Assembly (NCBI GenBank): GCA_904501835.1 | Contig: CAJGBW010000039.1 | Location: 1-15,145, forward strand | DNA length: 15,145 bases | Source: an uncultured Bacteroidales bacterium | GTDB taxonomy: Bacteria; Bacteroidota; Bacteroidia; Bacteroidales; UBA932 | Reading direction: 5' to 3' | Part shown: one piece after another, positions 1 to 8,334 of the stretch | Position numbering within the stretch: position 1 is the first letter of the stretch | How the letters are laid out: every line of letters begins with the position of its first letter | Notes under the pieces: model-generated | What the model saw: the letters and a program-made list of their open reading frames with translations, nothing else | What the model was told of the DNA's origin: nothing | The model's database searches: none | Program-made: the position numbers and the translations under genes

Positions 1-624
1 ATTGATGGCGGATCCAATGTTGCGAACGGCTTTGCCGGCGCAATTTATGGTGGTATTGTCGGTGTGGCTACTACATCTTCCACCGCTAACTCTGCTGTTT
101 CCCTTGAGCTTTGCACCAACCATGGCAATATGGATGTAAAAGTCGGCCGTTGTTCCGGTATTGCTGCGACTTGTAATGAAAACACCACTTTGTATGGTTG
201 TGTGAACAATGGAAATCAGACCAATGCCATAGCCAATGGCCGTTTGGGCAATATCGCTTGCTATATCTCTGACGGATGTGCCCTTATCAATTGCGTGAAC
301 AATGGTGATATCATCGCAAGTTCCAGTGCTTATAGTGGTACTATCGCAGGAATGGTAGCCTTGGCCGCAGTTTCTTCTGATGCTTATATCCAAGGTGGTG
401 GAAATTATGGTTTGGTGAAGGCGCAGAGCGTAAATGGTAATTTTAAGGCTTTGTTGGTAGCGAATTTTGGAGGTGCCAGCATTTCCGGTGTTGTAGCGAG
501 CGGTCGAATGCATTTCGCAGGAAGCGAGGTGACAATCAATGCCAGCAATTATCTGGATTATATCTGCGGCAATTACGACAGCAGCAAGATGACAAATATT
601 CGTTATGAGGCTCCTGCAAACTAA
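1..624 (+). CDS. C-terminal part of a repeat-rich surface or secreted protein (5' end outside window)
   Basis: The reading frame is open from base 1 and ends at TAA 622-624, so this is the last 207 codons of a longer gene. GTG at 64 is in frame but is not a credible start because coding character continues upstream without change. The protein is rich in Gly, Asn, Ser, Ala and Cys. It repeats a unit of about 29 to 35 residues built around a Cys-x-Asn-x-Gly-Asn/Asp core (codons near 112, 199 and 292, and a degenerate copy near 400), each followed by a Gly/Ala-rich stretch. Such regular short repeats fit a beta-helix or GLUG-like fold on Bacteroidota surface proteins, but the family assignment is an inference. 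The tail is a short non-repetitive segment with no PorSS/T9SS sorting domain that I can recognise. It lies 27 bases before the next lipoprotein gene and could be co-transcribed with it. Confidence 0.7.
   Translation: MDGGSNVANGFAGAIYGGIVGVATTSSTANSAVSLELCTNHGNMDVKVGRCSGIAATCNENTTLYGCVNNGNQTNAIANGRLGNIACYISDGCALINCVNNGDIIASSSAYSGTIAGMVALAAVSSDAYIQGGGNYGLVKAQSVNGNFKALLVANFGGASISGVVASGRMHFAGSEVTINASNYLDYICGNYDSSKMTNIRYEAPAN
112..430 (+). repeat. Degenerate protein-coding repeats (about 87-105 nt units)
   Basis: Four in-frame units begin near 112, 199, 292 and 400, each encoding a variant of the core Cys-(Thr/Val)-Asn-(His/Asn)-Gly-(Asn/Asp). In the last unit Cys is replaced and the core reads Gly-Gly-Asn-Tyr-Gly. 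Units two and three are the closest at the DNA level (TGTGTGAACAATGG against TGCGTGAACAATGG). The repeats are visible in the translation. Their role, presumably stacking of a solenoid fold, is inferred. Confidence 0.6.
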
Positions 625-651
625 TCTGACAAGAAAAGTAAATTGATAATT

Positions 652-2388
652 ATGAAACAAAGGTTTTTGTGTTTGATCTCTGTTCTGATGCTCATGGTTT
701 TGAGCACAGGATGTTGTAATGATAACTCCATCGGCCGTTCTATGAGCCGGGTGGAAAGTACATCTGCTGAATCCTTGATGCAGGCACGTCAGAGTGGATT
801 GGAATATGTTGAATTCGTTGTGGGTAAAAACAAGGTACAGGACGTCGCGGAATTGCAGGTATGGGCCGAGGAACTCAAGTCAAAAATTGATTCTTCAGGA
901 CTGAAAGTGTGGTCTTTGCATTTGCCTTACGGTAAACATTTGGATGTGTCTCATCCTGACAGCGCCCGTAGAGCAGAGAATGTCAATTATATCAAGGAGA
1001 TTATCAAGGCCTCTTCCGTGTTCTCTCCTCGTTATCTGATTCTTCATCCCAGTGCAGAGCCGGTCCATCCGGATGAGCGTGCCTATCGCTTACAACTTAG
1101 CCATGCTTCTATCGGAGAATTGGCTCCCGTGGCGCAGGAAATCGGGGCGGAACTTTGTATTGAAAACCTCCCCCGTACCTGTTTGGGACAGAATAGCCGC
1201 GAAATGATGGCCTTGATAGAGGGACATAAGGGCGTGGGTATTTGTTTTGATACCAATCATCTTGTTTATCAGTCTTTCGATGACTTTTTCAAAGGAATCA
1301 AGAAAGGCTCGATTAAGACGGTACATATTTCTGATTTTGATTTTGCAGACGAGCGCCACCTGCTTCCCGGTGTGGGAAAAATCGAATGGAAAGCTTTGTG
1401 GGAGCAGATTCGTGCCAATGGCTATAAAGGCATCATGATGTTTGAATGTCGTGGGGAGGTAAGCGATTTGCTTCAGGCCCGTGACCTTCTTACCGGAAAG
1501 GTAAAACAGGAAATCAGCGCGGTGGATGCCGATTCATTGGCCTTTTGTCAGGCAGATTGGCAGATTACCGATTTGGGGAAAGGCGCCCAGGCTATGTATG
1601 CCCAGGTACCGATGTTCTTCTCTACCCAGAGCATTTGTGCCATCAAATATCCGGCATCTAAATTCAAAACCCAAATCCTGCACAGACCGGGTAAGAAAGC
1701 CGGTAAGCCCAGCGTATTGGGCAAACAGATGGGAGCGGATTTTGCTGTCAATGCGGGTTATTTCCACGTCAAGCCTCGCACTCCGTCCGTGTATTTCCGC
1801 ATTGGAAATGAAGTGTATGGCCATACTCATCCCACCGAGACCTATCGTGTGGATGGCGTAGTCGGATTTAAGGATAAGGCCGGTCATGAAATGATGATTG
1901 CCTATAGCGATACGACCCAATATCAAACAGTGACGGCGGATTGGCATACGGTGATGGCCTCTGGTCCTATGTTGGTGGTGAATGGCGAATTGGCTGTTCC
2001 TCTTGTAAAAGGTGACGGCGCTGATGGAGCCAATATTGCCGCCATGCAGCAGGAACAGAAACAGGGAGCCAAAATTCGTACCCACTATTCATCCATTCAA
2101 TTTTATGATGCCCGTCATCCTCGTGCCGCTGTGGGAACGGATGATGAGGGCAATATCTACTATGTGGTGATTGACGGCCGTTTCAAAGGTAAAGGCGACG
2201 GCGCCAGCATTTATGAGACGGCGTATATCTGTCGAATGTTGGGTATGACACAAGCTATTAATCTGGATGGTGGCGGTTCAACGACTCTTTGGAGCGAGAA
2301 GACCGGGGTTATCAACCATCCTTACGATAATAAGAAATGGGATAATGAGGGTGAGAGAGCTGTTCCTAACCTGATTGTCGCTTATTGA
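652..2388 (+). CDS. Lipoprotein fusing a sugar isomerase/epimerase-like TIM barrel to a phosphodiester glycosidase (NAGPA-type) domain
   Basis: The chosen start is ATG 652, because it gives a clean lipoprotein signal (basic start, hydrophobic core, lipobox Leu-Ser-Thr-Gly-Cys with Cys21). A TTG nine bases upstream is less likely. The mature protein would be anchored in a membrane facing the periplasm or cell surface. Residues about 38-285 resemble a xylose-isomerase-like TIM barrel, with candidate metal or catalytic residues His132 (LILHP), Glu171 (CIENLP), Asp200 and His203 (CFDTNH), His225 (VHISDFD) and Glu265 (FECRGE). Residues about 310-578 match the NAGPA phosphodiester glycosidase fold: NAGY at 367-370, RHPRAAVG from 489, NLDGGGSTTL at 537-546 and ERAVPN near the C-terminus. 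That family cleaves sugar-phosphodiester bonds, for example in the mammalian uncovering enzyme. The total of 578 residues fits two full domains. The substrate is unknown. Only one base separates it from the prenyltransferase gene. Confidence 0.8.
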   Translation: MKQRFLCLISVLMLMVLSTGCCNDNSIGRSMSRVESTSAESLMQARQSGLEYVEFVVGKNKVQDVAELQVWAEELKSKIDSSGLKVWSLHLPYGKHLDVSHPDSARRAENVNYIKEIIKASSVFSPRYLILHPSAEPVHPDERAYRLQLSHASIGELAPVAQEIGAELCIENLPRTCLGQNSREMMALIEGHKGVGICFDTNHLVYQSFDDFFKGIKKGSIKTVHISDFDFADERHLLPGVGKIEWKALWEQIRANGYKGIMMFECRGEVSDLLQARDLLTGKVKQEISAVDADSLAFCQADWQITDLGKGAQAMYAQVPMFFSTQSICAIKYPASKFKTQILHRPGKKAGKPSVLGKQMGADFAVNAGYFHVKPRTPSVYFRIGNEVYGHTHPTETYRVDGVVGFKDKAGHEMMIAYSDTTQYQTVTADWHTVMASGPMLVVNGELAVPLVKGDGADGANIAAMQQEQKQGAKIRTHYSSIQFYDARHPRAAVGTDDEGNIYYVVIDGRFKGKGDGASIYETAYICRMLGMTQAINLDGGGSTTLWSEKTGVINHPYDNKKWDNEGERAVPNLIVAY

Positions 2389-2389
2389 T

Positions 2390-3382
2390 ATGAATAAAGT
2401 TTCTTTTTGGTTCAATAATGCCAGACCGATATCTCTGCCCCAAAGTATGCTGCCGGGACTTACCGCCCTTGCGATTTCCTATGGGGCGGCGTCCTATTCT
2501 ATTATCGCAGCCATCGCTTGTCTGATAGGCGTGGCCTTTGCTCATTTGGGCATGAACCTTTTGGATGATTGGTTTGATTATTATAGCGGTTCGGGAGAAG
2601 CACGCCAACAAGTGTCATCAGAAGGTTTTCGTGGCAGAATGGTAAAATATCCCTATTTGACATCCGGTCAGGCGACGCCCCGACAATTATTGGTGGCGGT
2701 GTGCGTCTTTCTTGCGATTGCGGCCTTGATGGGAGGCATTGTGCTTTGGATTCGCGGGTGGAAAATAGCCTTATGGGCACTCGCTGCCTTGGTAATAGGT
2801 GTTTCCTATTCGGGCGGGCCTTTGAAATTGGCTTACCGAGGATTGGGCGAACTGGTGATTTTTGTCATGTTCGGTCCCTTGATGATGACAGGCATGGCCT
2901 ATGCCATTACCGGCACCGTATCTTCTCAAATCATCTGGCTGTCCGTAGCGGTCGGTCTGCTGGTTACCAATATCGTGTATTCACATTCCGTATTGGATTC
3001 AATTCCCGATGCTAAAATGGGAAAAAAGACGATGGCACATCTGATGGGAGGTTTCAAAGGACAGATTTTCTTGTCTGCGCTTTTGAATACCCTGCCTTTT
3101 ATCTTGGTGATTGTGGCTGTTATTTTGGGCGAATTGCATCCGGCTTTTTTGTCGGTACTGCTTGTTTTCCCCTTGGCAATCTGGTTGGTGAAGTCCTTGA
3201 CGGATTTTGTCTATCAGCGTAATGAAAAGATAGAAATTCATTGGTGGATGGGACCTATGGGCGATTTTGATAAATATAGAGCGGCCGGAGTCGATTGGTT
3301 TCTGCTCCGTTGGCTCACCGCCCGCAACATCGTTCAATTCTTCTGTCTGATTGTTTGTATTGTTAATTTCATCGTAGCGTGA
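2390..3382 (+). CDS. UbiA-family membrane prenyltransferase (MenA-like)
   Basis: This family transfers a polyprenyl chain from its diphosphate onto an aromatic or other acceptor at the inner membrane; the acceptor here is unknown. ATG 2390 follows the preceding stop by one base and gives 330 residues, the usual UbiA length. A TTG at 2375 would overlap the upstream gene and adds nothing. There are several hydrophobic segments (about 20-55, 100-120, 126-142, 152-175, 180-200, 226-270, 312-330). The first Asp-rich motif is N56-LL-D59-D60-WF-D63 and the second is D203-SIP-D207-AKMGKKT; both are the Mg2+/diphosphate-binding signatures of the family. The 275-312 segment has several charged and Trp residues and looks like an extra loop. 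It could be a menaquinone-pathway MenA, but its place beside a radical SAM gene and a TonB receptor suggests a specialised acceptor. Its TGA overlaps the next GTG start by four bases, which suggests translational coupling. Confidence 0.85.
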   Translation: MNKVSFWFNNARPISLPQSMLPGLTALAISYGAASYSIIAAIACLIGVAFAHLGMNLLDDWFDYYSGSGEARQQVSSEGFRGRMVKYPYLTSGQATPRQLLVAVCVFLAIAALMGGIVLWIRGWKIALWALAALVIGVSYSGGPLKLAYRGLGELVIFVMFGPLMMTGMAYAITGTVSSQIIWLSVAVGLLVTNIVYSHSVLDSIPDAKMGKKTMAHLMGGFKGQIFLSALLNTLPFILVIVAVILGELHPAFLSVLLVFPLAIWLVKSLTDFVYQRNEKIEIHWWMGPMGDFDKYRAAGVDWFLLRWLTARNIVQFFCLIVCIVNFIVA

Positions 3383-4266
3383 AGAAGTTATTTTATTTGG
3401 CACAATGGTTTTTGAGGGCACGTCTTTTTGGACGTAAAGCCCCTTTGCAGACGGTGCTGTTTATCTCGGATATCTGCAATCTTCGTTGTAAGCATTGCAG
3501 CGTGTATGAATTGAAAAATCCGCACAATATGACTTATGAGCAGGTGCGTGAGCATTTGCAGTATTCCTATGACCAGGGCTCTCGTTTCGTGGATTTTGAG
3601 GGCGGTGAGGTAACCATTTGGAAAGATGGCGAGTATCGCATCAATGATTTGATTGATTTGGCCAAGAAAATAGGTTTCTATTCCTGCACGATTACGACCA
3701 ATGCCCAACTTCCTTTTCAGGGCAGCAAGGCGGACAGCATTTGGGTAAGTCTGGACGGCGTGAATTTTCATGAAGAGGTGCGCGGAAAAGGCACCTTTGC
3801 CAAATTGGAGAAGAATATCGCCGAGTGCGGTCACAAGGATTTGAGCGTCAATATGGTGGTCAATACCTTGAATTACACCGATGTGGATGCTACGCTTGAG
3901 TATGTAAAAAACAATCCTCATATCAAGTTGATTTCCATCAATTTCCATACTCCTTTTCCTGGGACGGAATATTTGGCTATACCCTTGGAAGAACGTGCGA
4001 AAATTATTGATAGGGTGATTGAATATAAGAAGAAAGGCTATCCCATTATGAATTCGATTTCGGGACTTAAGTTGATGAAAACCAATCGTTTTACCAAGCG
4101 TTGCTGGGTGACGAACTTCATCTATCCCGATGGTTCTCGCGGTCTTTGCATCGGCCACGGAACCGATAAATGTGATCAGTGCGGATTCTGTATGTCGGGA
4201 GAGATGGCCTCTGTATTCTCATTTAAGCCCGATACCATTTTTGCGGGACTGAAACTCCGTTGCTAA
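3379..4266 (+). CDS. Radical SAM protein with an additional C-terminal cysteine cluster
   Basis: The protein has 295 residues. The radical SAM motif is C33-NLR-C37-KH-C40, which binds the [4Fe-4S] cluster that cleaves S-adenosylmethionine. It is followed by the family Gly-Gly-Glu at 75-77 (FEGGE) and further barrel strands (TITTN near 104-108, IWVSLDGV at 121-128). The C-terminal part holds Cys242, Cys257, Cys265, Cys268, Cys271 and Cys295, enough for a second [4Fe-4S] cluster as in SPASM/twitch enzymes. The start is GTG 3379, which overlaps the UbiA stop in a GTGA arrangement. No other start in this frame precedes the N-terminal segment of about 25 residues. The substrate is unknown. Coupling to a UbiA protein suggests the two act in one pathway, for example on a prenylated or prenylatable aromatic compound; that is inference. 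The alternative is a peptide or protein modification enzyme, but no precursor peptide gene was found. Confidence 0.85.
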   Translation: MKKLFYLAQWFLRARLFGRKAPLQTVLFISDICNLRCKHCSVYELKNPHNMTYEQVREHLQYSYDQGSRFVDFEGGEVTIWKDGEYRINDLIDLAKKIGFYSCTITTNAQLPFQGSKADSIWVSLDGVNFHEEVRGKGTFAKLEKNIAECGHKDLSVNMVVNTLNYTDVDATLEYVKNNPHIKLISINFHTPFPGTEYLAIPLEERAKIIDRVIEYKKKGYPIMNSISGLKLMKTNRFTKRCWVTNFIYPDGSRGLCIGHGTDKCDQCGFCMSGEMASVFSFKPDTIFAGLKLRC

Positions 4267-4278
4267 AAGCAAGATATT

Positions 4279-7101
4279 ATGACCCTTTTTAGGAAATTAT
4301 TTGTTTCTATTCTTTTCTTCTTTGTCGCTCTCACGGCATACGCGCAGTCGTATTCGATTCGCGGTCGCGTGTGTGAGGAACGCAAAAATACGCCGATTAC
4401 GGGGGCTGTTTTGCGTTTGGGCGAAGATTACCTGTGGACGATGACCGATGCACAGGGCGGCTTTGTCTTTGAAAATGTGCAGGCGGGTCAATATGAAATA
4501 GAGATTTCCTGTTTGGGATATGTGACGATTAAAAAGCCTTTGACGCTTCAGCAAGATGTAAAAGATTTGGTTTTCAAGTTGTCCGAAAATTCTTTGGCTT
4601 TGGATGAAGTGCTTGTGACCGCCAAGCGTTCAGATGGCTTGAACACCTCCCATAATTTGGGACGAGACGCTTTGAATCACTTGCAGGTGACCAGTTTGAC
4701 GGATATCTCGGCGCTTTTGCCCGGTGGCAAGACTGTTAATCCGGATTTGACGACGGCCAACGACTTTTCTTTGAGAAGTGGCGGCTCCACCATGGGAAAT
4801 GCGGCATTCGGAACGGCGGTTGAGGTGGATGGAGTCCGTATCGGCAACAATGCTTCCTTTGGGGAGATGAAGGGTGTGAATACGCGCAGCGTGGCGGTGG
4901 AAAATATAGAGTCGGTCGAACTGATTACCGGCGTGCCCTCTGCCGAATATGGCGATATGAACAGTGGCGTGGTGAAGATTCATACGCGCAAAGGTTATAC
5001 CCCCGTCAATATCACATTTTCCATCAATCCCCGTACCTATCAGGCATCCGCCTCCAAAGGTATTGATTTGCAAAAAGATAGGGGCATACTCAATGTGAGT
5101 GCGGAATGGGCGCGTTCTGTAAAGAAACTCGTGTCTCCTTATTCCTCTTATTCCCGCGCCGGTTTTTCTGCCGTTTATAGCAACAGCTTTAAGAAAAATC
5201 TTCGTTTTGAGGCCGGATTTACAGGGAATGTCGGCGGTATGAATGAAGAAGACGATCCAGATAGTTATAAAGGTGAATACAAGAAGGAGAGGGATAATAA
5301 TTTCCGATTCAACACCTCACTGACCTGGCAGTTGAACAGACCGTGGATTACCCAGTTGAAATTTGATGCCTCTGTCAATTTCAATGACAATTACAGTCAT
5401 CACCATCGTTTTATGTCGGCGGGGTCCTATCAGCCGGCCGTGCACGCCGAGCAGGAGGGATATTTCCTCGCAGATATCTTGCCCAATGAACCTTATTTTT
5501 CGGATGCTGTCAATGACTCCAAGGAGTTGGATTTGGCTGCTTCCGTCAAATATAATTGGCATAAACGCTGGGGAGATATTCGCAGCACGCTTAAAGCCGG
5601 TATCCAGTGGAAAGCCAACGGCAATGTCGGCGAGGGCGAATTTTATTTAGACCCGTCGTTGGCCGCCAACGGCTATCGTCCCCGTCCTTATCGTGATTAT
5701 CCCTTTATGCACAATCTTTCCGTATATGCGGAGGAACATTTGGTCGTGCCTATCGGACAGACCCAACTTGATTTGATGGCGGGTATCCGTATGGAGAATG
5801 TTTTTATCAAAGACTCTCCGTATGAACAGAAAAGTACTTTCTCACCCCGTTTCAACGCCAAATGGAAACTCAATAAACAGTTGTCCGTGCGTGCAGGATG
5901 GGGTATTACGGAAAAATTGCCCTCTTATTTCATTCTCTATCCCAAACAGGAATACCGCGATATTCTGACTTTCGGATTTACCACAGGAAGCGGGAAGGCG
6001 CATTATCTCTACTACACCCAGCCCTATACAGTCAGTTATAATCCCGAGTTGAGGTGGCAGCGCAACAGCAATGCCGAATTGGGCGTAGAGGCGACGGTGG
6101 AGGATTTCAAATTCTCTTTGGTAGGCTTCTACAATCTGACAAAAGGCCCCTATAATTTCCTCAATGTCTATACTCCCTATTCCTATCGTATTCTGGAAAA
6201 ACCGGTCGGTTATACGATGCCAAACGATCCGGAAATCAAGGTGGATACTCAAAACGGAATGGTAGAACTTCGTGAGAACGGTGGGGCTTGGACGCCAATG
6301 GCTATCAAGGTGACGGACAGGACTTTTGCCAAGACCACCCGCCAGAACAACGGTGCCGATGTGAAAAGAGTCGGTGTGGAATTGGTGGTGGATTTCCCCG
6401 AAATCAAGCCGATTCGTACCACTTTCCGCGTGGACGCCTCCTATGCCTACACCGAGTATCTCAATGAACAGTTGGCGGCTTACTATCAAAGCGATTGGTC
6501 GCATACCTATCTGCCCAACCGCTCTTATCAATATATAGGTATCTATGCCAATGGTGGAAGTTCGAGTGTCAATAATGGTAAGATTACCCATAATCTCGAC
6601 GCTAATCTGACAACGATTACCCACATCCCGCAGGCCCGTCTGATTATTACTTGTCGTCTAGAAATGACGATTTTACGTCGCAGTAGAAATTTGTCTGAAT
6701 ATCAGGGACGTCCTTATGCGTTCACGGTGAATGAGTTAGATAACCATGCCACAGGCGGTAACATTTATGACGGTAATTCCTACACCGCCATTTATCCGGT
6801 GGCTTATATGGATTTGGACGGAAATACGCATCCTTTTACTGCTGCTCACGCCGCAGACCCTGAGTTCGAGAGTTTGATATTGAAGTCTAACAATGCTTAT
6901 ACCTTTGCCCAAGACGGCTATGGTTTCTATATGTCTGCCAACTTGAGTATTACCAAGGAGATTGGCGACCATGTCTCTCTCTCTTTCTTTGCCAACAATT
7001 TCACCAATGCCCGTCCTTATGTAAAATCTATGGCGACAGGAGTGGGAGCGATATTCACACCGGCATTTTATTATGGTCTAACCTGTCGATTGAAGTTTTA
7101 G
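4279..7101 (+). CDS. TonB-dependent outer-membrane receptor with N-terminal carboxypeptidase-like domain
   Basis: The product has 940 residues and takes up a ligand across the outer membrane using TonB/ExbBD energy. Residues 1-22 are a Sec signal peptide ending Ala-Tyr-Ala before Gln. Residues about 24-112 form the carboxypeptidase-like regulatory domain common in Bacteroidota receptors (SIRGRV, ITGAVLRLGED, GFVFENVQAGQYEIEI). A TonB-box-like LDEVLVTAK comes next, then the plug (about 120-240, including AVEVDGVRIG, VENIESVELITGVPSAEYGDMNSGVVKIHTRKG in outline). The rest is a 22-strand-type barrel with many aromatic-ended strands, closing on a C-terminal Phe (CRLKF). No SusD gene is adjacent, so this is not a classical polysaccharide-utilisation pair. 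The start ATG 4279 follows the radical SAM stop by 12 bases, and the next lipoprotein gene begins six bases after its stop. The ligand is not predictable from sequence. Confidence 0.9.
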   Translation: MTLFRKLFVSILFFFVALTAYAQSYSIRGRVCEERKNTPITGAVLRLGEDYLWTMTDAQGGFVFENVQAGQYEIEISCLGYVTIKKPLTLQQDVKDLVFKLSENSLALDEVLVTAKRSDGLNTSHNLGRDALNHLQVTSLTDISALLPGGKTVNPDLTTANDFSLRSGGSTMGNAAFGTAVEVDGVRIGNNASFGEMKGVNTRSVAVENIESVELITGVPSAEYGDMNSGVVKIHTRKGYTPVNITFSINPRTYQASASKGIDLQKDRGILNVSAEWARSVKKLVSPYSSYSRAGFSAVYSNSFKKNLRFEAGFTGNVGGMNEEDDPDSYKGEYKKERDNNFRFNTSLTWQLNRPWITQLKFDASVNFNDNYSHHHRFMSAGSYQPAVHAEQEGYFLADILPNEPYFSDAVNDSKELDLAASVKYNWHKRWGDIRSTLKAGIQWKANGNVGEGEFYLDPSLAANGYRPRPYRDYPFMHNLSVYAEEHLVVPIGQTQLDLMAGIRMENVFIKDSPYEQKSTFSPRFNAKWKLNKQLSVRAGWGITEKLPSYFILYPKQEYRDILTFGFTTGSGKAHYLYYTQPYTVSYNPELRWQRNSNAELGVEATVEDFKFSLVGFYNLTKGPYNFLNVYTPYSYRILEKPVGYTMPNDPEIKVDTQNGMVELRENGGAWTPMAIKVTDRTFAKTTRQNNGADVKRVGVELVVDFPEIKPIRTTFRVDASYAYTEYLNEQLAAYYQSDWSHTYLPNRSYQYIGIYANGGSSSVNNGKITHNLDANLTTITHIPQARLIITCRLEMTILRRSRNLSEYQGRPYAFTVNELDNHATGGNIYDGNSYTAIYPVAYMDLDGNTHPFTAAHAADPEFESLILKSNNAYTFAQDGYGFYMSANLSITKEIGDHVSLSFFANNFTNARPYVKSMATGVGAIFTPAFYYGLTCRLKF

Positions 7102-7107
7102 AAAAGC

Positions 7108-8334
7108 ATGAGAAAACAAATCATATACCTATTTATTTTCTTGCTGACAGGACTTTCCTGTGCGCCTTTGGATAAGGAAAATCCTTATGAGGAGCAGCTC
7201 AACGATTTCCAGCTCTCGGTGAAAATGCCGGTGGGGTTTGAAAATCACAGCGTTGCAGGTTTTGAAATGCTGATTGAAGAAATGAATACCGGAAGCAGTT
7301 ATCGTACGATGACCGATGACAAGGGAAGTGTTTCTATGCGTCTGCCGGGCGGTCTTTATCGTGTAACGGTCAATGGCAAGGTGTTTACAGATGTCTTCAA
7401 CGGGACTGCCGATAAATTGCCCCTGACAAGCGCGGGGATTCAGATGAATCTTCCTCTGGTCCATTCCAAGGCGGGTATGATTGTGATTAAGGAGTTGTAT
7501 AATGGTGGTTGTAAAAAAGCGCCGATCGAGGGTGATTATCAGTCTGACCAATATATGATACTGCACAACAACGATTATCAGGTTCAGTATCTGGATAGTT
7601 TGTGTATCGGTTCGTTGTCTCCGTTTAATGCGACGGGTGCCAATTATTTTGTCAGCAAAGACCCCGAGACCGGTGAGAGCATCTTCCCTGATTTTCTGCC
7701 TGTTGCCCAAGCCGTATGGCAGATTGGCGGTGATGGGGACGATTTCCCTTTGCAACCTGGAGAGGATGCTGTGATTTGTTTCCGAGGAGCTATTGACCAT
7801 ACCATTCAATACCCTCTGTCTGTCAATCTGAATAAAGAAGGGTATTTTGTTTGTTACGATATAGCCCAATTCGACAATACTTTGTATCATCCCGCTCCCG
7901 GAGATAAAATTTCTTCCGATAGAATCATCAGCGTGCTGATTAAAACCGGTAGGGGAAGCGCTTATACCTTGTCTGTCTCGTCACCGGCGGTGTTGATATG
8001 GAAGTCTAAAGGCATAGCGATGGGTGATTTTGTGCAAGTTCCCGATAATCTGACCTTTGTTCCAGGCAGTACCGACAAGGTGGTAAAAGTGCCTTACGAT
8101 TGGGCCTACGACGCACTTGAGGTCTTCAATGCCCAGTCTTCTATCAACAGCAAACGCTTCCCTCCTGCATTAGATGCTTCTTATGTGCTTCAAACCGATG
8201 CCTTCCTTGGACGAAGCCTGATGCGTTATGTCGATGAGGAAGAATCAGCCAAAGCCGGTTATGAGGTCTTGAAGGATAGCAACAACTCCGGCAAGGATTT
8301 TTATGAAAGCGAAAAACAGTCATTACATGAATAA
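7108..8334 (+). CDS. DUF4876-like outer-membrane lipoprotein paired with the TonB receptor
   Basis: The product has 408 residues with a lipoprotein signal (basic start, hydrophobic core, lipobox Leu-Thr-Gly-Leu-Ser-Cys, Cys18). Residues about 30-118 look like a carboxypeptidase-like or prealbumin-like beta domain (GFEMLIEEMNTGSSYRTMTD in outline, then LPGGLYRVTVNGKVF). From about 125 the pattern IVIKELYNGG, then DQYMILHNN and QYLDSLCIGS, matches what I recall of DUF4876, a Bacteroidota family of unknown function usually found beside TonB receptors. The family name is from memory and was not searched. It may act as a surface-exposed ligand-binding partner in place of SusD. It starts six bases after the receptor stop, and its last eight bases overlap the start of the next gene. 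Confidence 0.75.
   Translation: MRKQIIYLFIFLLTGLSCAPLDKENPYEEQLNDFQLSVKMPVGFENHSVAGFEMLIEEMNTGSSYRTMTDDKGSVSMRLPGGLYRVTVNGKVFTDVFNGTADKLPLTSAGIQMNLPLVHSKAGMIVIKELYNGGCKKAPIEGDYQSDQYMILHNNDYQVQYLDSLCIGSLSPFNATGANYFVSKDPETGESIFPDFLPVAQAVWQIGGDGDDFPLQPGEDAVICFRGAIDHTIQYPLSVNLNKEGYFVCYDIAQFDNTLYHPAPGDKISSDRIISVLIKTGRGSAYTLSVSSPAVLIWKSKGIAMGDFVQVPDNLTFVPGSTDKVVKVPYDWAYDALEVFNAQSSINSKRFPPALDASYVLQTDAFLGRSLMRYVDEEESAKAGYEVLKDSNNSGKDFYESEKQSLHE

Noticed and set aside
64..66. GTG as start of the first gene
   Set aside because: The frame stays open with the same composition back to base 1, so the gene begins outside the window.
1534..2085. Minus-strand open frame of 183 codons
   Set aside because: It is antisense to the glycosidase domain of the lipoprotein; no start context or domain supports it.
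3388..4158. Minus-strand open frame of 256 codons
   Set aside because: It is antisense to the radical SAM gene, whose motifs are unambiguous; the antisense product has no family features.
3379..4266. RiPP-type system around the radical SAM enzyme
   Set aside because: No small precursor-peptide gene was found in the gaps, which are all 31 bases or shorter in this part, and no peptidase or exporter is adjacent.
5842..6624. Minus-strand open frame of 260 codons
   Set aside because: It lies entirely within the TonB receptor gene in antisense, has no recognisable domain, and the plus-strand product is clearly a barrel.
7129..7890. Minus-strand open frame of 253 codons
   Set aside because: It is antisense to the DUF4876-like lipoprotein gene and looks like a shadow frame rich in Ile, His and Arg.
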